Below are positions 26,301 to 33,691 of a stretch of 64,000 nucleotides of DNA, piece after piece. How positions within the stretch are numbered: the first letter of the stretch is position 1; the number at the start of each line of letters is the position of its first letter. Below the pieces are notes generated by a model. The model was not told where the DNA came from, did not search any database, and was given only the letters and a program-made list of their open reading frames with translations. Source of the DNA: Arthrobacter sp. OAP107 (GTDB lineage Bacteria; Actinomycetota; Actinomycetes; Actinomycetales; Micrococcaceae); contig NZ_JBEPOK010000001.1 of NCBI RefSeq assembly GCF_040546765.1, positions 3,658,001 through 3,722,000 on the forward strand, in the 5' to 3' direction. The position numbers and the translations under genes are program-made.

Positions 26301-29300
26301 GTGCCCTCGGTGGCCGGTGCCTGGAGCAGGATGCGGCCGCTTTGCTTGCTGACCGTGGCCTTCAGTGCGGCATCGGCTTCGATGCCGTCGGTGAGGATCC
26401 GGATCAGGTCGCCGTCCGGGTCGGTGTCGTTGCCTGCTGCGTCGACGGCGATCTGCCGTCCGGGCCGGACCTTGACCTGGTCGTCCACGGGGGTGGGTTT
26501 CTGGTTGGTGTCGCCGCGGGGTGCGATGCCCACTGTGACGGTGCCGGTGTTCACGGCGCCCTGGCGGTCCACCACCTTGTAGCGGAAGGTGTCGGTTCCT
26601 GCGCCGTTTCCGGCCGCGACGAAGTCGATGAAGTTGCTGCCCGCCGTCGCGGTGCCCATGCCGGGCGTGCTGTCGATGCCGGTCAGCTGGACGGAGTCGC
26701 CGTCGGGGTCGATGCCGTCCAGCGGCACGGGGATGCGCACCGTGCCGGCGGCCACCACCCGGGCTGTCAGGTTCTTGGGCTGCGGCCGGGAGTTCTCGGC
26801 CCCCTCCAGCGGCAGGATGTGGATGGTGACGGCGGCGGCGCTCTTCTGGCCCTGCGGGTCCACGGCGTTGTAGATGGCGCGCACGGTCTTGGGCTGGCTG
26901 CCGGCGATGAACCGAAGCGTGTTTTCGGAGACGAAGCTCTTGCCGTCCTCCGCCGGAACGGTCTGAGGCAGGACCGGGTCAACAGTCAGCTTCTCGCCCT
27001 GCGGGTGGGTGTCGTTGTCCAGGACCGGGATGGTCACGACGTCGTTGACGCGGACGTTGACCTCGTCGGGCTTGGGCTGTGGCGCCTCCACGAGGGCGGG
27101 GGCGGGAACGGGCACCACCGAGACGCTTCCCGTGGCGGACGACGTGCCGTTGGACATGGTGTAGCGGAACAGGAAGGGGTCCTTGGTGCCGGCGATGTCG
27201 GTGATCCGCAGGACGCTGTGGTCGATCACGCTGACCGATGCCGTGGCGTTCTCCGGCACCGCGACGGACTGCAGGACCAGGACGCCGCCGGACGGGTCGG
27301 AGTCGTTGGCCAGCGGATCCAGCAGCACGCTGCCGCCCACCGGCAGGAGCGCCACGTCGTGGACGGCGACGGGATTTCCGGTGTCCTTGCCGGATTCCAC
27401 ATCCACCCGGATGAGGCCCTGGCTGCTTTGCGGCCCGTTGCTGGCGAGGTACGTCAGGTAGACGGGCCCCGGGGTGCGGCTGCGGAAGGTGAAGGTGCCG
27501 CCGTCGGTGACCGGGCCCAGTTCTGCGGCTCCGCTGGCTTCCACCTGGGCGAGGCGCAAGGCGCCGCCGTTGGGATCGACGTCGTTCTTCAAGGGTGCGA
27601 TGACCAGGTCCTGGCCCACCACGGCCGTGACGTGGTCGGCGTTAACCACGGGAGCGAGTGCTCCCGGCGGCTGGACGTTGACCACCACCTTGCCCGTGGT
27701 GGTGGCGCGGCCGTCCCAGACGGTCACGGTGACGCTCTTCTTGCCGGCCGAGGCCCCGGAGTCCTGGTAGGTGAGCAGGCCGTCGCGGCGGACCTTGACC
27801 TGGTCCTGTTCGTTGTCCGCGGTGGCCGACATCAGGACGAGGTCGTCGCCGTCGGGATCGGCCCAGTCGGTGAGGATGTTCTGGCTGACGGTCTTGCCCT
27901 GCTCCACGAGGAGCGTGGTAGGGTCGCCGCGCTTGAAGGCCGGGGGCCGGTTCTCGTCCGGTCCGACGACGTTCAGGCTCACCTTGCCGCCGGCGGACAG
28001 GCCGCGGCCGTCCGCCGCGGTGTAGTCGAAGGTCTCCGTCCCCGGCGCGGCGTCGGCCGGCACCGTGATCTGGAAGGCGGACCCGCCGTAAATGCTCTCG
28101 ATGCTGCCGGCCTGCGGGCCTTCCGCACCGAGCGATGCGGTCAGCACATCGCCGTCGGGGTCGGAGTCGTTGTCGAGGACGCTCAGGACCGTGGTGCGCC
28201 CCGGCCGGACGCCGACGGCGTCGGGTTTCGTTTCGGGGGGACGGTTCGGTTTGGTGCGGTCCGGCAGGACGTTGATGGTGTTGTCGTCGGCGGATTCCTC
28301 ATTGGGGTCGTCAGCCTGGTTCTTGGGCGGGACAACGTCGTCCCAGTTGTTGACCAGCTGCATGTTCTGGTTCACCAGCCACACGTTTCCCGAGTTCACG
28401 TCGTTGAGGACCACAAGGTCCCGGTTAACGCGGAATACGTAATTGGGCGACGCACTGGCCTTGGGCACGGCCACGTTCTTGTTGTCTGCGTTGTTCGTGC
28501 AGTCCCGGACGTACTTGTTGGCCCCGGACCATGCCGCGTGCACGCAGCCGCCCAGCTGCACCGGCGCCGCCGGGACCCCCTGGCCGCCGAAGGCCACCGT
28601 CTTGGCGGAGGAGCCGTTCAGCGGCTGCTTGAGGAGTGCCTTGCTGGTGGCCACAGCCACGTAGTCCGACGCCGGGCCCGACTGTTGGAGCTTCGCCTCC
28701 CGACCGTCGGCCAGCGGCACCTCGCGGCCGCCGGGCAGGAACAGTTTTCCGGCGGCTGAGTCCAGGACCACAGGCTGGTCCCCCACGACGGAGAGCTGGA
28801 GGTCCCCGGCGCCTTTCAGCCCGTCCCACGTGCTGGACTCGGCGTGGGTCGGTGCCCCCGCGGCGTCCACCGTGGTCACAGTCACCTGTCCCGACTTCGG
28901 GTCCGCGGAATAGATGCGGTCATCGGGGCCGACGGCAGACACCAGGCCCTGGGAACCCTTCACGGCCGGCTCGCTGGACTCCTCGTCGAACGCGTTCACG
29001 GTTGACGGCGACATCGCCCACATCTTGCCGTCGGACGGGTCGGTGACCGAGATGACGTCGGCGCCGAAGCTCACCTGCGCTGTGCCGGGAAGCTTCTTGT
29101 CGCCGCCCAAGCGCATGTTGGCGGCGGACACCTGGTTCAGCGTGGAGCCGGATTCGTCGTCGACGAACACCTTGCCGGCATTCTGCAGGACATCAAACGT
29201 GGTGCTGGCCGGTGTCACGGCACCGTCGAGCACCCGCGACGGATAGTTGAGCCGGCCGACGGCGTTACGGGCCTTGCTGACCACCCAGACGCCGCCGTCG

Positions 29301-29443
29301 TTAAGGTCAACCTCCGTTGTCTTGAACCCCGGGTAGATCACGGCACCGGCCACCAGCGCTGCGGCGGCAGCGGAAAAGACGGTACCGGTGACGATCTTGT
29401 TGCGGCGTTTCCTCAGCCCCAGCTTGCCGAACAAAGTTGACAC
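23339..29443 (-). CDS. Giant membrane-anchored Ig-like/FN3 surface protein
   Basis: 2034 residues. A short basic cytoplasmic start (MSTLFGKLGLRKRRNK) precedes one helix (VFSAAAAALVAGAVIYPGF), so the bulk is extracellular. Residues about 45-380 form a repeat-rich, probably beta-propeller region. About ten Ig/cadherin-like domains follow (to ~1470), many with the acidic loop DNDSDPDGD or DPDGD that may bind calcium. Four to five fibronectin-III domains span about 1473-1935 (TALLNWTAPADRGSPITTYT is the first). The C-terminal ~100 residues are Cys-rich (GKPGVPDRYNAATRSCGGSD) and end GVGQC. GTG start with AGGGGA about 11 bases upstream. First gene of the minus-strand run. Its likely role is adhesion or a cell-surface scaffold; equivalent FN3 proteins sit beside kinase, AAA and DUF58 genes in bifidobacteria. 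Confidence 0.9.
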   Translation of the reverse strand: MSTLFGKLGLRKRRNKIVTGTVFSAAAAALVAGAVIYPGFKTTEVDLNDGGVWVVSKARNAVGRLNYPSRVLDGAVTPASTTFDVLQNAGKVFVDDESGSTLNQVSAANMRLGGDKKLPGTAQVSFGADVISVTDPSDGKMWAMSPSTVNAFDEESSEPAVKGSQGLVSAVGPDDRIYSADPKSGQVTVTTVDAAGAPTHAESSTWDGLKGAGDLQLSVVGDQPVVLDSAAGKLFLPGGREVPLADGREAKLQQSGPASDYVAVATSKALLKQPLNGSSAKTVAFGGQGVPAAPVQLGGCVHAAWSGANKYVRDCTNNADNKNVAVPKASASPNYVFRVNRDLVVLNDVNSGNVWLVNQNMQLVNNWDDVVPPKNQADDPNEESADDNTINVLPDRTKPNRPPETKPDAVGVRPGRTTVLSVLDNDSDPDGDVLTASLGAEGPQAGSIESIYGGSAFQITVPADAAPGTETFDYTAADGRGLSAGGKVSLNVVGPDENRPPAFKRGDPTTLLVEQGKTVSQNILTDWADPDGDDLVLMSATADNEQDQVKVRRDGLLTYQDSGASAGKKSVTVTVWDGRATTTGKVVVNVQPPGALAPVVNADHVTAVVGQDLVIAPLKNDVDPNGGALRLAQVEASGAAELGPVTDGGTFTFRSRTPGPVYLTYLASNGPQSSQGLIRVDVESGKDTGNPVAVHDVALLPVGGSVLLDPLANDSDPSGGVLVLQSVAVPENATASVSVIDHSVLRITDIAGTKDPFLFRYTMSNGTSSATGSVSVVPVPAPALVEAPQPKPDEVNVRVNDVVTIPVLDNDTHPQGEKLTVDPVLPQTVPAEDGKSFVSENTLRFIAGSQPKTVRAIYNAVDPQGQKSAAAVTIHILPLEGAENSRPQPKNLTARVVAAGTVRIPVPLDGIDPDGDSVQLTGIDSTPGMGTATAGSNFIDFVAAGNGAGTDTFRYKVVDRQGAVNTGTVTVGIAPRGDTNQKPTPVDDQVKVRPGRQIAVDAAGNDTDPDGDLIRILTDGIEADAALKATVSKQSGRILLQAPATEGTVNVRYTVADDRGASAQAAIRMMVDSNVPLQAPIARDDRVTSAQTLGKTAVDVPVLKNDEDPDGVGENLKVSSTAETARPGPDGNMIIELTEQPQLVPYTVEDVDGQKSTAIIWVPGLGQQVPTLAKDEVLEVVAGQSVTADLAEWVKVRDGRTPRLTQTDRIKLIGADGSNPVAGSGTAVRYTADRDYVGPGSITFEVTDGTGPDDAAGLKSTLSIRTKVLPDPNRNNPPVLLGASVDVPLGDSASADLAKLTTDPDGDDAANMKYEIAGAVPQGFNVAIDGASLKVSAKDGARTGDGGAVQVKAKDPRGLESTATFRLAVTATNRAKPVANDDVEENAAAGKPVTVKVLANDANPFPDTALKIIGVATETGQGTAAISGDSVTVTPSAGFSGTLIVSYTVGDKTEDSSRYATARIRLTVKDKPLAPTTPQAQSVGDRTALLNWTAPADRGSPITTYTVYGEGGYKQDCPANSCTLNNLVNNTKYHFQVTATNEFGESGRSPASAEVRPDVKPEMPLAPSLKFGDKQLAVAWKAPASKGSPVKSYDLEISPAPSGQNPQIQNLTSTSYVWKGLTNGVAYKVRVLARNDAKDPSEWSTYSAAEVPAGVPVAPAAPRVAGAQPVDNQSQLQVSWAAPNNNGDAVSSYTLTTLRAGTVLKSQQVASGTSLNVTVPNSETDYTFTVSATNKAGTSGTSAQSAPIRAAGKPGTVNGGSVWPAGSTGQLKVAFTPLTQAQRNGSEASEIRYRWSTAYGSGPITAPGGTIYGQPNGKKVTVNIIAYSTKNNISGDGKIIGSGVPYGQPASPSVSGENSVKGDTQVHWTWNRPNDNGRVINRYEVNFDGTGFRSVGLDRQYSRNAGGWNQRHTLQVRACNGTDGDKDCGQPGSAVATSGADPTPPLTEVRVKQSDNNSCPGKPGVPDRYNAATRSCGGSDANWVSYSDGWIPTTCWSEIYNNGTRWYLMDGGPHKGWYVKGTTVDIRGPGVGQC

Positions 29444-29557
29444 AGCGTTATTATTCCCCTGAAATCACAGCCGCCTGAGCGCGGCTTACTAGCCCCTGAT
29501 GTTCATCACGGGCCGGTGACATTCCGCCACTCCCCCATAGAGACGCCGGAACAATTT

Positions 29558-29598
29558 TCGAGTCTCGACTATTACATGGGCGCTGGCGGCTTGTCCAA
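29558..29598 (-). promoter_or_regulatory. Candidate promoter of the FN3-to-ATPase gene run
   Basis: TTGGAC (29598-29593) and TAATAG (29574-29569) lie 18 bp apart on the minus strand, about 125 bp upstream of the giant-protein start. Directly after the -10 box is a perfect inverted repeat TCGAG-T-CTCGA (29558-29568), where a repressor could block the start site. The 280-bp gap to the cyclase gene holds no other gene. Confidence 0.35.
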
Positions 29599-29723
29599 GA
29601 ACAGCCCTGCGGCCGTCCGTTACCCCGCCAGCCTACCCGCGGAGCCCGGTCCGGGCGATGGGGAGGACTGCCCACGCCGGCCTGATTGGCCGGACCTGGG
29701 CCGGGAGCGCAAATCCAACCGCT

Positions 29724-30914
29724 TTAGTCCACCACCAGGCCCCTGCCCCGTCCCCTCGCGAGGGTGACCGGCTGGATCTCGCCGAATCCCCGGACGTTCT
29801 CCACGTCCTGGGGAATGAGCACGAAGCGCTCGTCCTGGTCCAGCGCCGACGCCGTCATCGAGTCCACCAGCACGGTCCCCGGATCAGCCAGCGTAGTGAG
29901 GCGCGCGGCAAGGTTGACGGTGGGGCCGTAGATGTCGCCCAGGCGGGAGAGGATGCGTCCCCAGACCATGGCAACGCGTGCCTCGGGCAGGATCTCATCC
30001 CGGGTGAAGGCCTCTGCCAGGGCGAGGGATATTTCGGCGCCGGCTGCAGGTGTCTCGGCGATGTAGAGGACTTCGTCGCCCACGGTTTTCACCAGCCGGC
30101 CACCGCCCACCGAGATGATCTCGGCGCATTTGTTCTCGAACCGCTGCACCAGCTTGGCCAGGGTTTTCTCATTCATCCGGCGGGACAGGCTCGTGTAGGA
30201 CACCAGGTCGGCGAAGCCCACGGCGCGCGCCAGGGGAAGCGGCGCGTCGTCCTCGTCGCCCTCGCGGCCTTCCTCACTTGCCTGCAGGCCGGCTTCGGCC
30301 CGGACGGCGAGCCGCTGCACACCGGCGTTGAGCTGGCGCCGCCAGGAGTAGACGAGCATCTCCTCGAGCGGGTCCACCAGCGCGGGCAGCTCATGGACCA
30401 GGCGTTTGCGGGCCTGGGCGTCCGTGAGCCCCTGTTCGTGGACCATGTCCTCAACCAGGGCCTCGATCTGCCACACCACCATGCGGTCGGTCATCTGGCC
30501 GATGGCGCGCGTCACCGAGATGGCGGCCTCCTCGGTAAGCTTTCCGGCCCGGACCATGCCCACAGCCGTGGACAGGGCAGCCTGGTCCCGTTCCGTGAAG
30601 GCGACGTCATCGTCACCCCAGTTGGGGAAGCCCAGTGCCCGCCACAGTTTGCGCGCCGAGAGCAGCGACAGGCCCACGCCGGCGGCCACCTCGCGGCGGC
30701 GCAGCTTGCGTTCGCCACCCAGAAGCCGCGCTTCGAGGGCTTTGGCTGCGATTCGTTCCGCGGACATTGTGCCGGTGGCCGGATTTTCGACGACGGCGTC
30801 CGTCACCTCCCGGTGGCCGTTGTCCTGCGCGCCGGGCTGGCCTGCGCCGGTCCCAAGCGTGCCGGCCTCCTGCGTGCCTGTCTCCTGGCCGCCGCGCTGA
30901 TCCTCATCGTTCAT
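29724..30914 (-). CDS. Class III adenylate cyclase
   Basis: 396 residues; makes cAMP from ATP. The C-terminal half is the cyclase domain: metal-binding Asp in GFADLVSYTSL and in KTVGDEVLY (the Lys there selects adenine), and the transition-state residues in DIYGPTVNLAARLT. The N-terminal ~200 residues are helical and resemble the autoinhibitory regulatory domain of mycobacterial Rv1264, a pH-responsive enzyme of nearly the same length; pH sensing here is inference. ATG at 30914 has AAGGTGG five bases upstream and is preferred over GTG at 30923. The start overlaps the end of the PH-domain gene by 11 bp. Confidence 0.92.
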   Translation of the reverse strand: MNDEDQRGGQETGTQEAGTLGTGAGQPGAQDNGHREVTDAVVENPATGTMSAERIAAKALEARLLGGERKLRRREVAAGVGLSLLSARKLWRALGFPNWGDDDVAFTERDQAALSTAVGMVRAGKLTEEAAISVTRAIGQMTDRMVVWQIEALVEDMVHEQGLTDAQARKRLVHELPALVDPLEEMLVYSWRRQLNAGVQRLAVRAEAGLQASEEGREGDEDDAPLPLARAVGFADLVSYTSLSRRMNEKTLAKLVQRFENKCAEIISVGGGRLVKTVGDEVLYIAETPAAGAEISLALAEAFTRDEILPEARVAMVWGRILSRLGDIYGPTVNLAARLTTLADPGTVLVDSMTASALDQDERFVLIPQDVENVRGFGEIQPVTLARGRGRGLVVD

Positions 30915-31503
30915 CTCTTCCACCTTCTCTCACATCCCGCGGAAACCGGGCGTCGGACCCATCCGGCGCCTGACCCAATCCAAATGGTTCCTCGTCCGGA
31001 AGCTCGTCAAGGGCGTCCAGCAGGAACCTGTGGAAGGTGGCAACTTCCGGGACATCCTTCAGCACGGTGCCGAAATGGTGCCCGGCATCCAAGGATATAT
31101 TCCCCGAACGCAACATCCGCTGGAGCATCGTCTGGCTGATTGTGACATTACGCACTGAGACCAGGAAAACCTGCCGGTCCCGGCGGCGCAGCATGCCGTG
31201 GCGCGCCAGGACCCGCTGGCTGGTCAGGAAGTACCGGGTGGACTGCCACCGCAGCAGCCGCGGCAGGCAGTACCCCACCAGGATCCACAGACCGGCAAGC
31301 ACGCAGCCGGCCACCGCCCAAAACGTCGCTTCCCCGGTGATGGCGGGGGCCAGCGCGGACAGGCCGCCGCGGATGATCCATGCGCTGGCAAACGCAGCAA
31401 GAGCGGGCACCACAATGAAAACCACCGCCGGGATGAACAGCACCCTCGGCTGCGGGCGGGTCATCACAATGACCTGCTCGCCCGGGAGGAGTTCCTTACG
31501 CAT
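30904..31503 (-). CDS. PH-domain membrane protein (YdbS-like)
   Basis: 199 residues: a start MRKELLPGEQVIVMTRPQPR, two membrane helices (VLFIPAVVFIVVPALAAFAS and FWAVAGCVLAGLWILVGYCL), then a bacterial PH domain beginning STRYFLTSQRVLARHGMLRR. Function unknown; PH proteins of this type probably bind membrane components. It lies between the cyclase and biotin ligase genes, overlapping both (11 bp and 8 bp). In mycobacteria a similar protein is encoded next to birA, so the pairing is old. Confidence 0.85.
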   Translation of the reverse strand: MRKELLPGEQVIVMTRPQPRVLFIPAVVFIVVPALAAFASAWIIRGGLSALAPAITGEATFWAVAGCVLAGLWILVGYCLPRLLRWQSTRYFLTSQRVLARHGMLRRRDRQVFLVSVRNVTISQTMLQRMLRSGNISLDAGHHFGTVLKDVPEVATFHRFLLDALDELPDEEPFGLGQAPDGSDARFPRDVREGGRDER

Positions 31504-32512
31504 AACCGCTTTCGCCGGACCCCTGTTTGTCAGAGCTGTCTTTTGCAGAGCTGTGCGTCCCAGTGCTGTGCTTGCCAGGGTCCTGCGGCGACCACGGCCG
31601 CAGGTGGACGACGTCCCCCGCAGTCACCACGTGCTCGTGGGCGGAGGCATCCACCACCAGCAGGGAGCCCGAGTCATCAAGCCGGGACGCGTGACCGATG
31701 ATCTCGTGGTCGCCGGGAAGCTGGGCACGGACCTGCTGGCCCAGGGTGACCATCGCGGTTTCGACGCGCTTGTGCAGTGAAGGCCCGCCGGCCAGGCCGG
31801 CGGTAGCATCGCCGTCGGCATTGCAGAAGCTGCGGTAAAGCGTGCAAAAACGGGAGAGGTAGCTCTTCAGCAGCGCGGTACGGTCCACCGTTTCGGCACC
31901 CTGCAGCTGGACGGACGTGGCAGTCGGCACCGGCAGTTCGTCCTCGGTGAGCGTGACGTTCAGCCCGGTACCCAGGATGACGGGCGGCACCGAGCCGTCA
32001 CCCATGGGGCCGAGCTGGGCGAGGATGCCGGCGATTTTCCCGCCCCGCACCAGGACGTCGTTCGGCCACTTCAGGTCAGCGGGAATTCGGGCCGTCTCAT
32101 CCAGCGCGTCGCGCAGCGCGACGGCGGCCAGGAGGGACAGCCAGGAGTAGGTCTGCGTGGACAGGGGCCGGCCGTCAGCATTGACGGGCCGCAGCACCAG
32201 GGAGACCAGGACCGAGCTGCGGGCCGGCGCTTCCCAGGCCCGGTCGAGGCGGCCCCGGGCGGCCGTCTGGTGCTCCGCCGTCAGGACTGCCAGGTCGGGC
32301 CACGCCTTGGGATCCGCGGTCACGGCCTGCAGCAGGTCGGCATTGGTGGACCCGGTCGTGTCCACCACCGTCAGCTGCGCGATGCCGGTGGCGGCGAGGA
32401 AGTTGGCGTCGGACAGGGCTTCCCGGTCCAGGGCCGGCCGCTCGGGCGCGCCCTTCGCTTCGGTCAGGTTCTCCTGCGGTCCACGGCTATCGTCAGGGCG
32501 TGCGGCATCCAT
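31496..32512 (-). CDS. birA: Biotin-[acetyl-CoA-carboxylase] ligase
   Basis: 338-residue class I (no DNA-binding domain) biotin protein ligase; it attaches biotin to the carboxylase carrier domain, here presumably Lys568 of the alpha subunit encoded at 44.7-46.5 kb. Motifs: VVDTTGSTNADLL, the biotinyl-AMP loop ARGRLDRAW (a GRGR-type variant) and LKWPNDVLVRGGKIAGIL. The ATG lies six bases after a TAGGAT box. First gene of a three-gene overlapping operon with the PH protein and cyclase. Confidence 0.93.
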   Translation of the reverse strand: MDAARPDDSRGPQENLTEAKGAPERPALDREALSDANFLAATGIAQLTVVDTTGSTNADLLQAVTADPKAWPDLAVLTAEHQTAARGRLDRAWEAPARSSVLVSLVLRPVNADGRPLSTQTYSWLSLLAAVALRDALDETARIPADLKWPNDVLVRGGKIAGILAQLGPMGDGSVPPVILGTGLNVTLTEDELPVPTATSVQLQGAETVDRTALLKSYLSRFCTLYRSFCNADGDATAGLAGGPSLHKRVETAMVTLGQQVRAQLPGDHEIIGHASRLDDSGSLLVVDASAHEHVVTAGDVVHLRPWSPQDPGKHSTGTHSSAKDSSDKQGSGESGYA

Positions 32513-32518
32513 AGTTGA

Positions 32519-32524
32519 ATCCTA
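32519..32524 (-). promoter_or_regulatory. -10 box, leaderless promoter of birA
   Basis: TAGGAT on the minus strand, six bases before the ATG. No Shine-Dalgarno sequence fits between. Confidence 0.55.
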
Positions 32525-32572
32525 GCGACTCGCCGGGCCGCCCGGCCGGGATAGCCCGTGGTCGGAGCAGGC

Positions 32573-33460
32573 TCACAGGAAGATGTCAGGGACCAGGTCA
32601 GCTTCCGCGGCCCCCAGGCTGTAGGGACGGAAATCGGTGACGCCGGCGGCCGCCAGGACCTGCTCGTCGGTGTAGAAGTTGCCCGTGGCGAGGCGGCCCG
32701 CCTTGGTCCCAGCCCCGGTGAGCACGGCATGGGCCGCGTCGGCCATGATCTCGGGGCCGCGGGCAGCCCGCACCATCGATTCGCCGCCGGCCATGTTCCG
32801 GATGGCGGCCGTGTCGATCAGCGTCCGCGGCCACAGCGAGTTGACGCAAATGCCGTCGCCCCTGAGCTCCTCGGCCAGGCCCAGCGTGGTCAGGCTCATG
32901 CCGTACTTGGCAATGGTGTACGCCAGGTGCCGGCCCGCCCACTTCGGGTCGAGGTTGAGCGGCGGCGAGAGCGTAAGGATGTGGCCGCCGGATGATTTGC
33001 GCAGAGCTGGAAGGGCCAGCTTGGACAACAGGAAGGTGCCGCGGACGTTGATGTCCTGCATGAGGTCGTAGCGCTTCATGTCCACGGCGTCCGTCGGCGA
33101 GAGGTCGATTGCGGAGGCGTTGTTGATGACCACGTCGATTGCGCCAAAGCGGCCGACGGCGGCGTCCACAGCACGCGCGACGTCGTCGTCGTTCCGGACG
33201 TCTCCCACCAGCGGCAGGGCCCTGCCGCCGGCGGCCTCCAGTTCTTCGGCAGCGCTGTAGACGGTACCTTCAAGCTTGGCGTGCGGCTCTCCGGTCTTCG
33301 CGAGCAGCACCACGTTGGCGCCGTCGCGCGCTGCCCGCCGGGCGATGGCCAGGCCGATGCCCCGGCTGCCGCCGGACATCAGGATGGTCCTGCCCTGCAG
33401 GCTGCCGGTGGCCCGGTAGGGCGTGGCAGGAACGGGGTAAGCGTCGTTGCTCGAAGTCAT
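32573..33460 (-). CDS. SDR-family oxidoreductase
   Basis: 295-residue NAD(P)-dependent short-chain dehydrogenase. The cofactor loop is SGGSRGIGLAIAR, followed by NNAS, and the catalytic Tyr-Lys pair is in AYTIAKYGMS; Ser lies in LTLSPPLN. The SPPLNLDPKW segment resembles HSDL2-like hydroxysteroid dehydrogenases, which fits a lipid or fatty-acid context next to acyl-CoA carboxylase, but the substrate is unknown. ATG at 33460 stands six bases from a TAGAGT box. Divergent from accD. Confidence 0.9.
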   Translation of the reverse strand: MTSSNDAYPVPATPYRATGSLQGRTILMSGGSRGIGLAIARRAARDGANVVLLAKTGEPHAKLEGTVYSAAEELEAAGGRALPLVGDVRNDDDVARAVDAAVGRFGAIDVVINNASAIDLSPTDAVDMKRYDLMQDINVRGTFLLSKLALPALRKSSGGHILTLSPPLNLDPKWAGRHLAYTIAKYGMSLTTLGLAEELRGDGICVNSLWPRTLIDTAAIRNMAGGESMVRAARGPEIMADAAHAVLTGAGTKAGRLATGNFYTDEQVLAAAGVTDFRPYSLGAAEADLVPDIFL

Positions 33461-33466
33461 AAGGAC

Positions 33467-33472
33467 ACTCTA
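33467..33472 (-). promoter_or_regulatory. -10 box, leaderless promoter of the SDR gene
   Basis: TAGAGT on the minus strand, six bases before the ATG. The palindrome at 33483-33498 lies about ten bases upstream and could control it. Confidence 0.5.
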
Positions 33473-33482
33473 GCGGCAATTT

Positions 33483-33498
33483 GTTACCCGCCAGTAAC
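33483..33498. promoter_or_regulatory. GTTAC-N6-GTAAC palindrome, possible operator
   Basis: Perfect five-base arms with six-base spacing in the SDR/accD intergenic region. The geometry is like a single GlnR-type a/b box, but a two-arm site occurs readily by chance. It sits just upstream of the SDR -10 box. Confidence 0.35.
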
Positions 33499-33531
33499 AT
33501 CGGCAGTTCCGTCGGCGCCACGGACGAAAAT

Positions 33532-33546
33532 TGTAGGAACCCTACA
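33532..33546. promoter_or_regulatory. TGTAG-N5-CTACA element upstream of accD
   Basis: Inverted repeat 146 bp before the accD start. The same element, with more shared flanking bases (TTGTAGNNNCCCTACA), lies before the alpha-subunit gene at 44628. A TAGACT -10 candidate lies at 33570-33575. Probably a binding site for a fatty-acid regulator; no such regulator gene was recognised here. Confidence 0.45.
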
Positions 33547-33691
33547 GCGGTCCCGGAAATATGCGTCACTAGACTAGCCATCAGGGCTTTGGATTTGTAC
33601 GGATGCTACTTAAGCCGGCAACCAGCGCCCCCGTCACGCTGCCACAGCAGAAACAGCTACAGCACAACAGCTACAGAGCCGGAGACACTTC

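Noticed and set aside
24000..28300. DPDGD-type motifs as RTX toxin repeats
   Set aside because: The motifs recur about every 90-100 residues within Ig-like domains, not as tandem nonapeptides.
26342..28759. 805-codon open frame on the plus strand
   Set aside because: Antisense to the Ig-domain repeats of the giant protein; its repetitive Val/Asp/Gly look mirrors the coding repeats opposite.
33652..33676. AACAGCTACAG repeated with 14-bp period before accD
   Set aside because: Only two copies in the leader, close to the ribosome binding site; no inverted symmetry and easily due to chance slippage.
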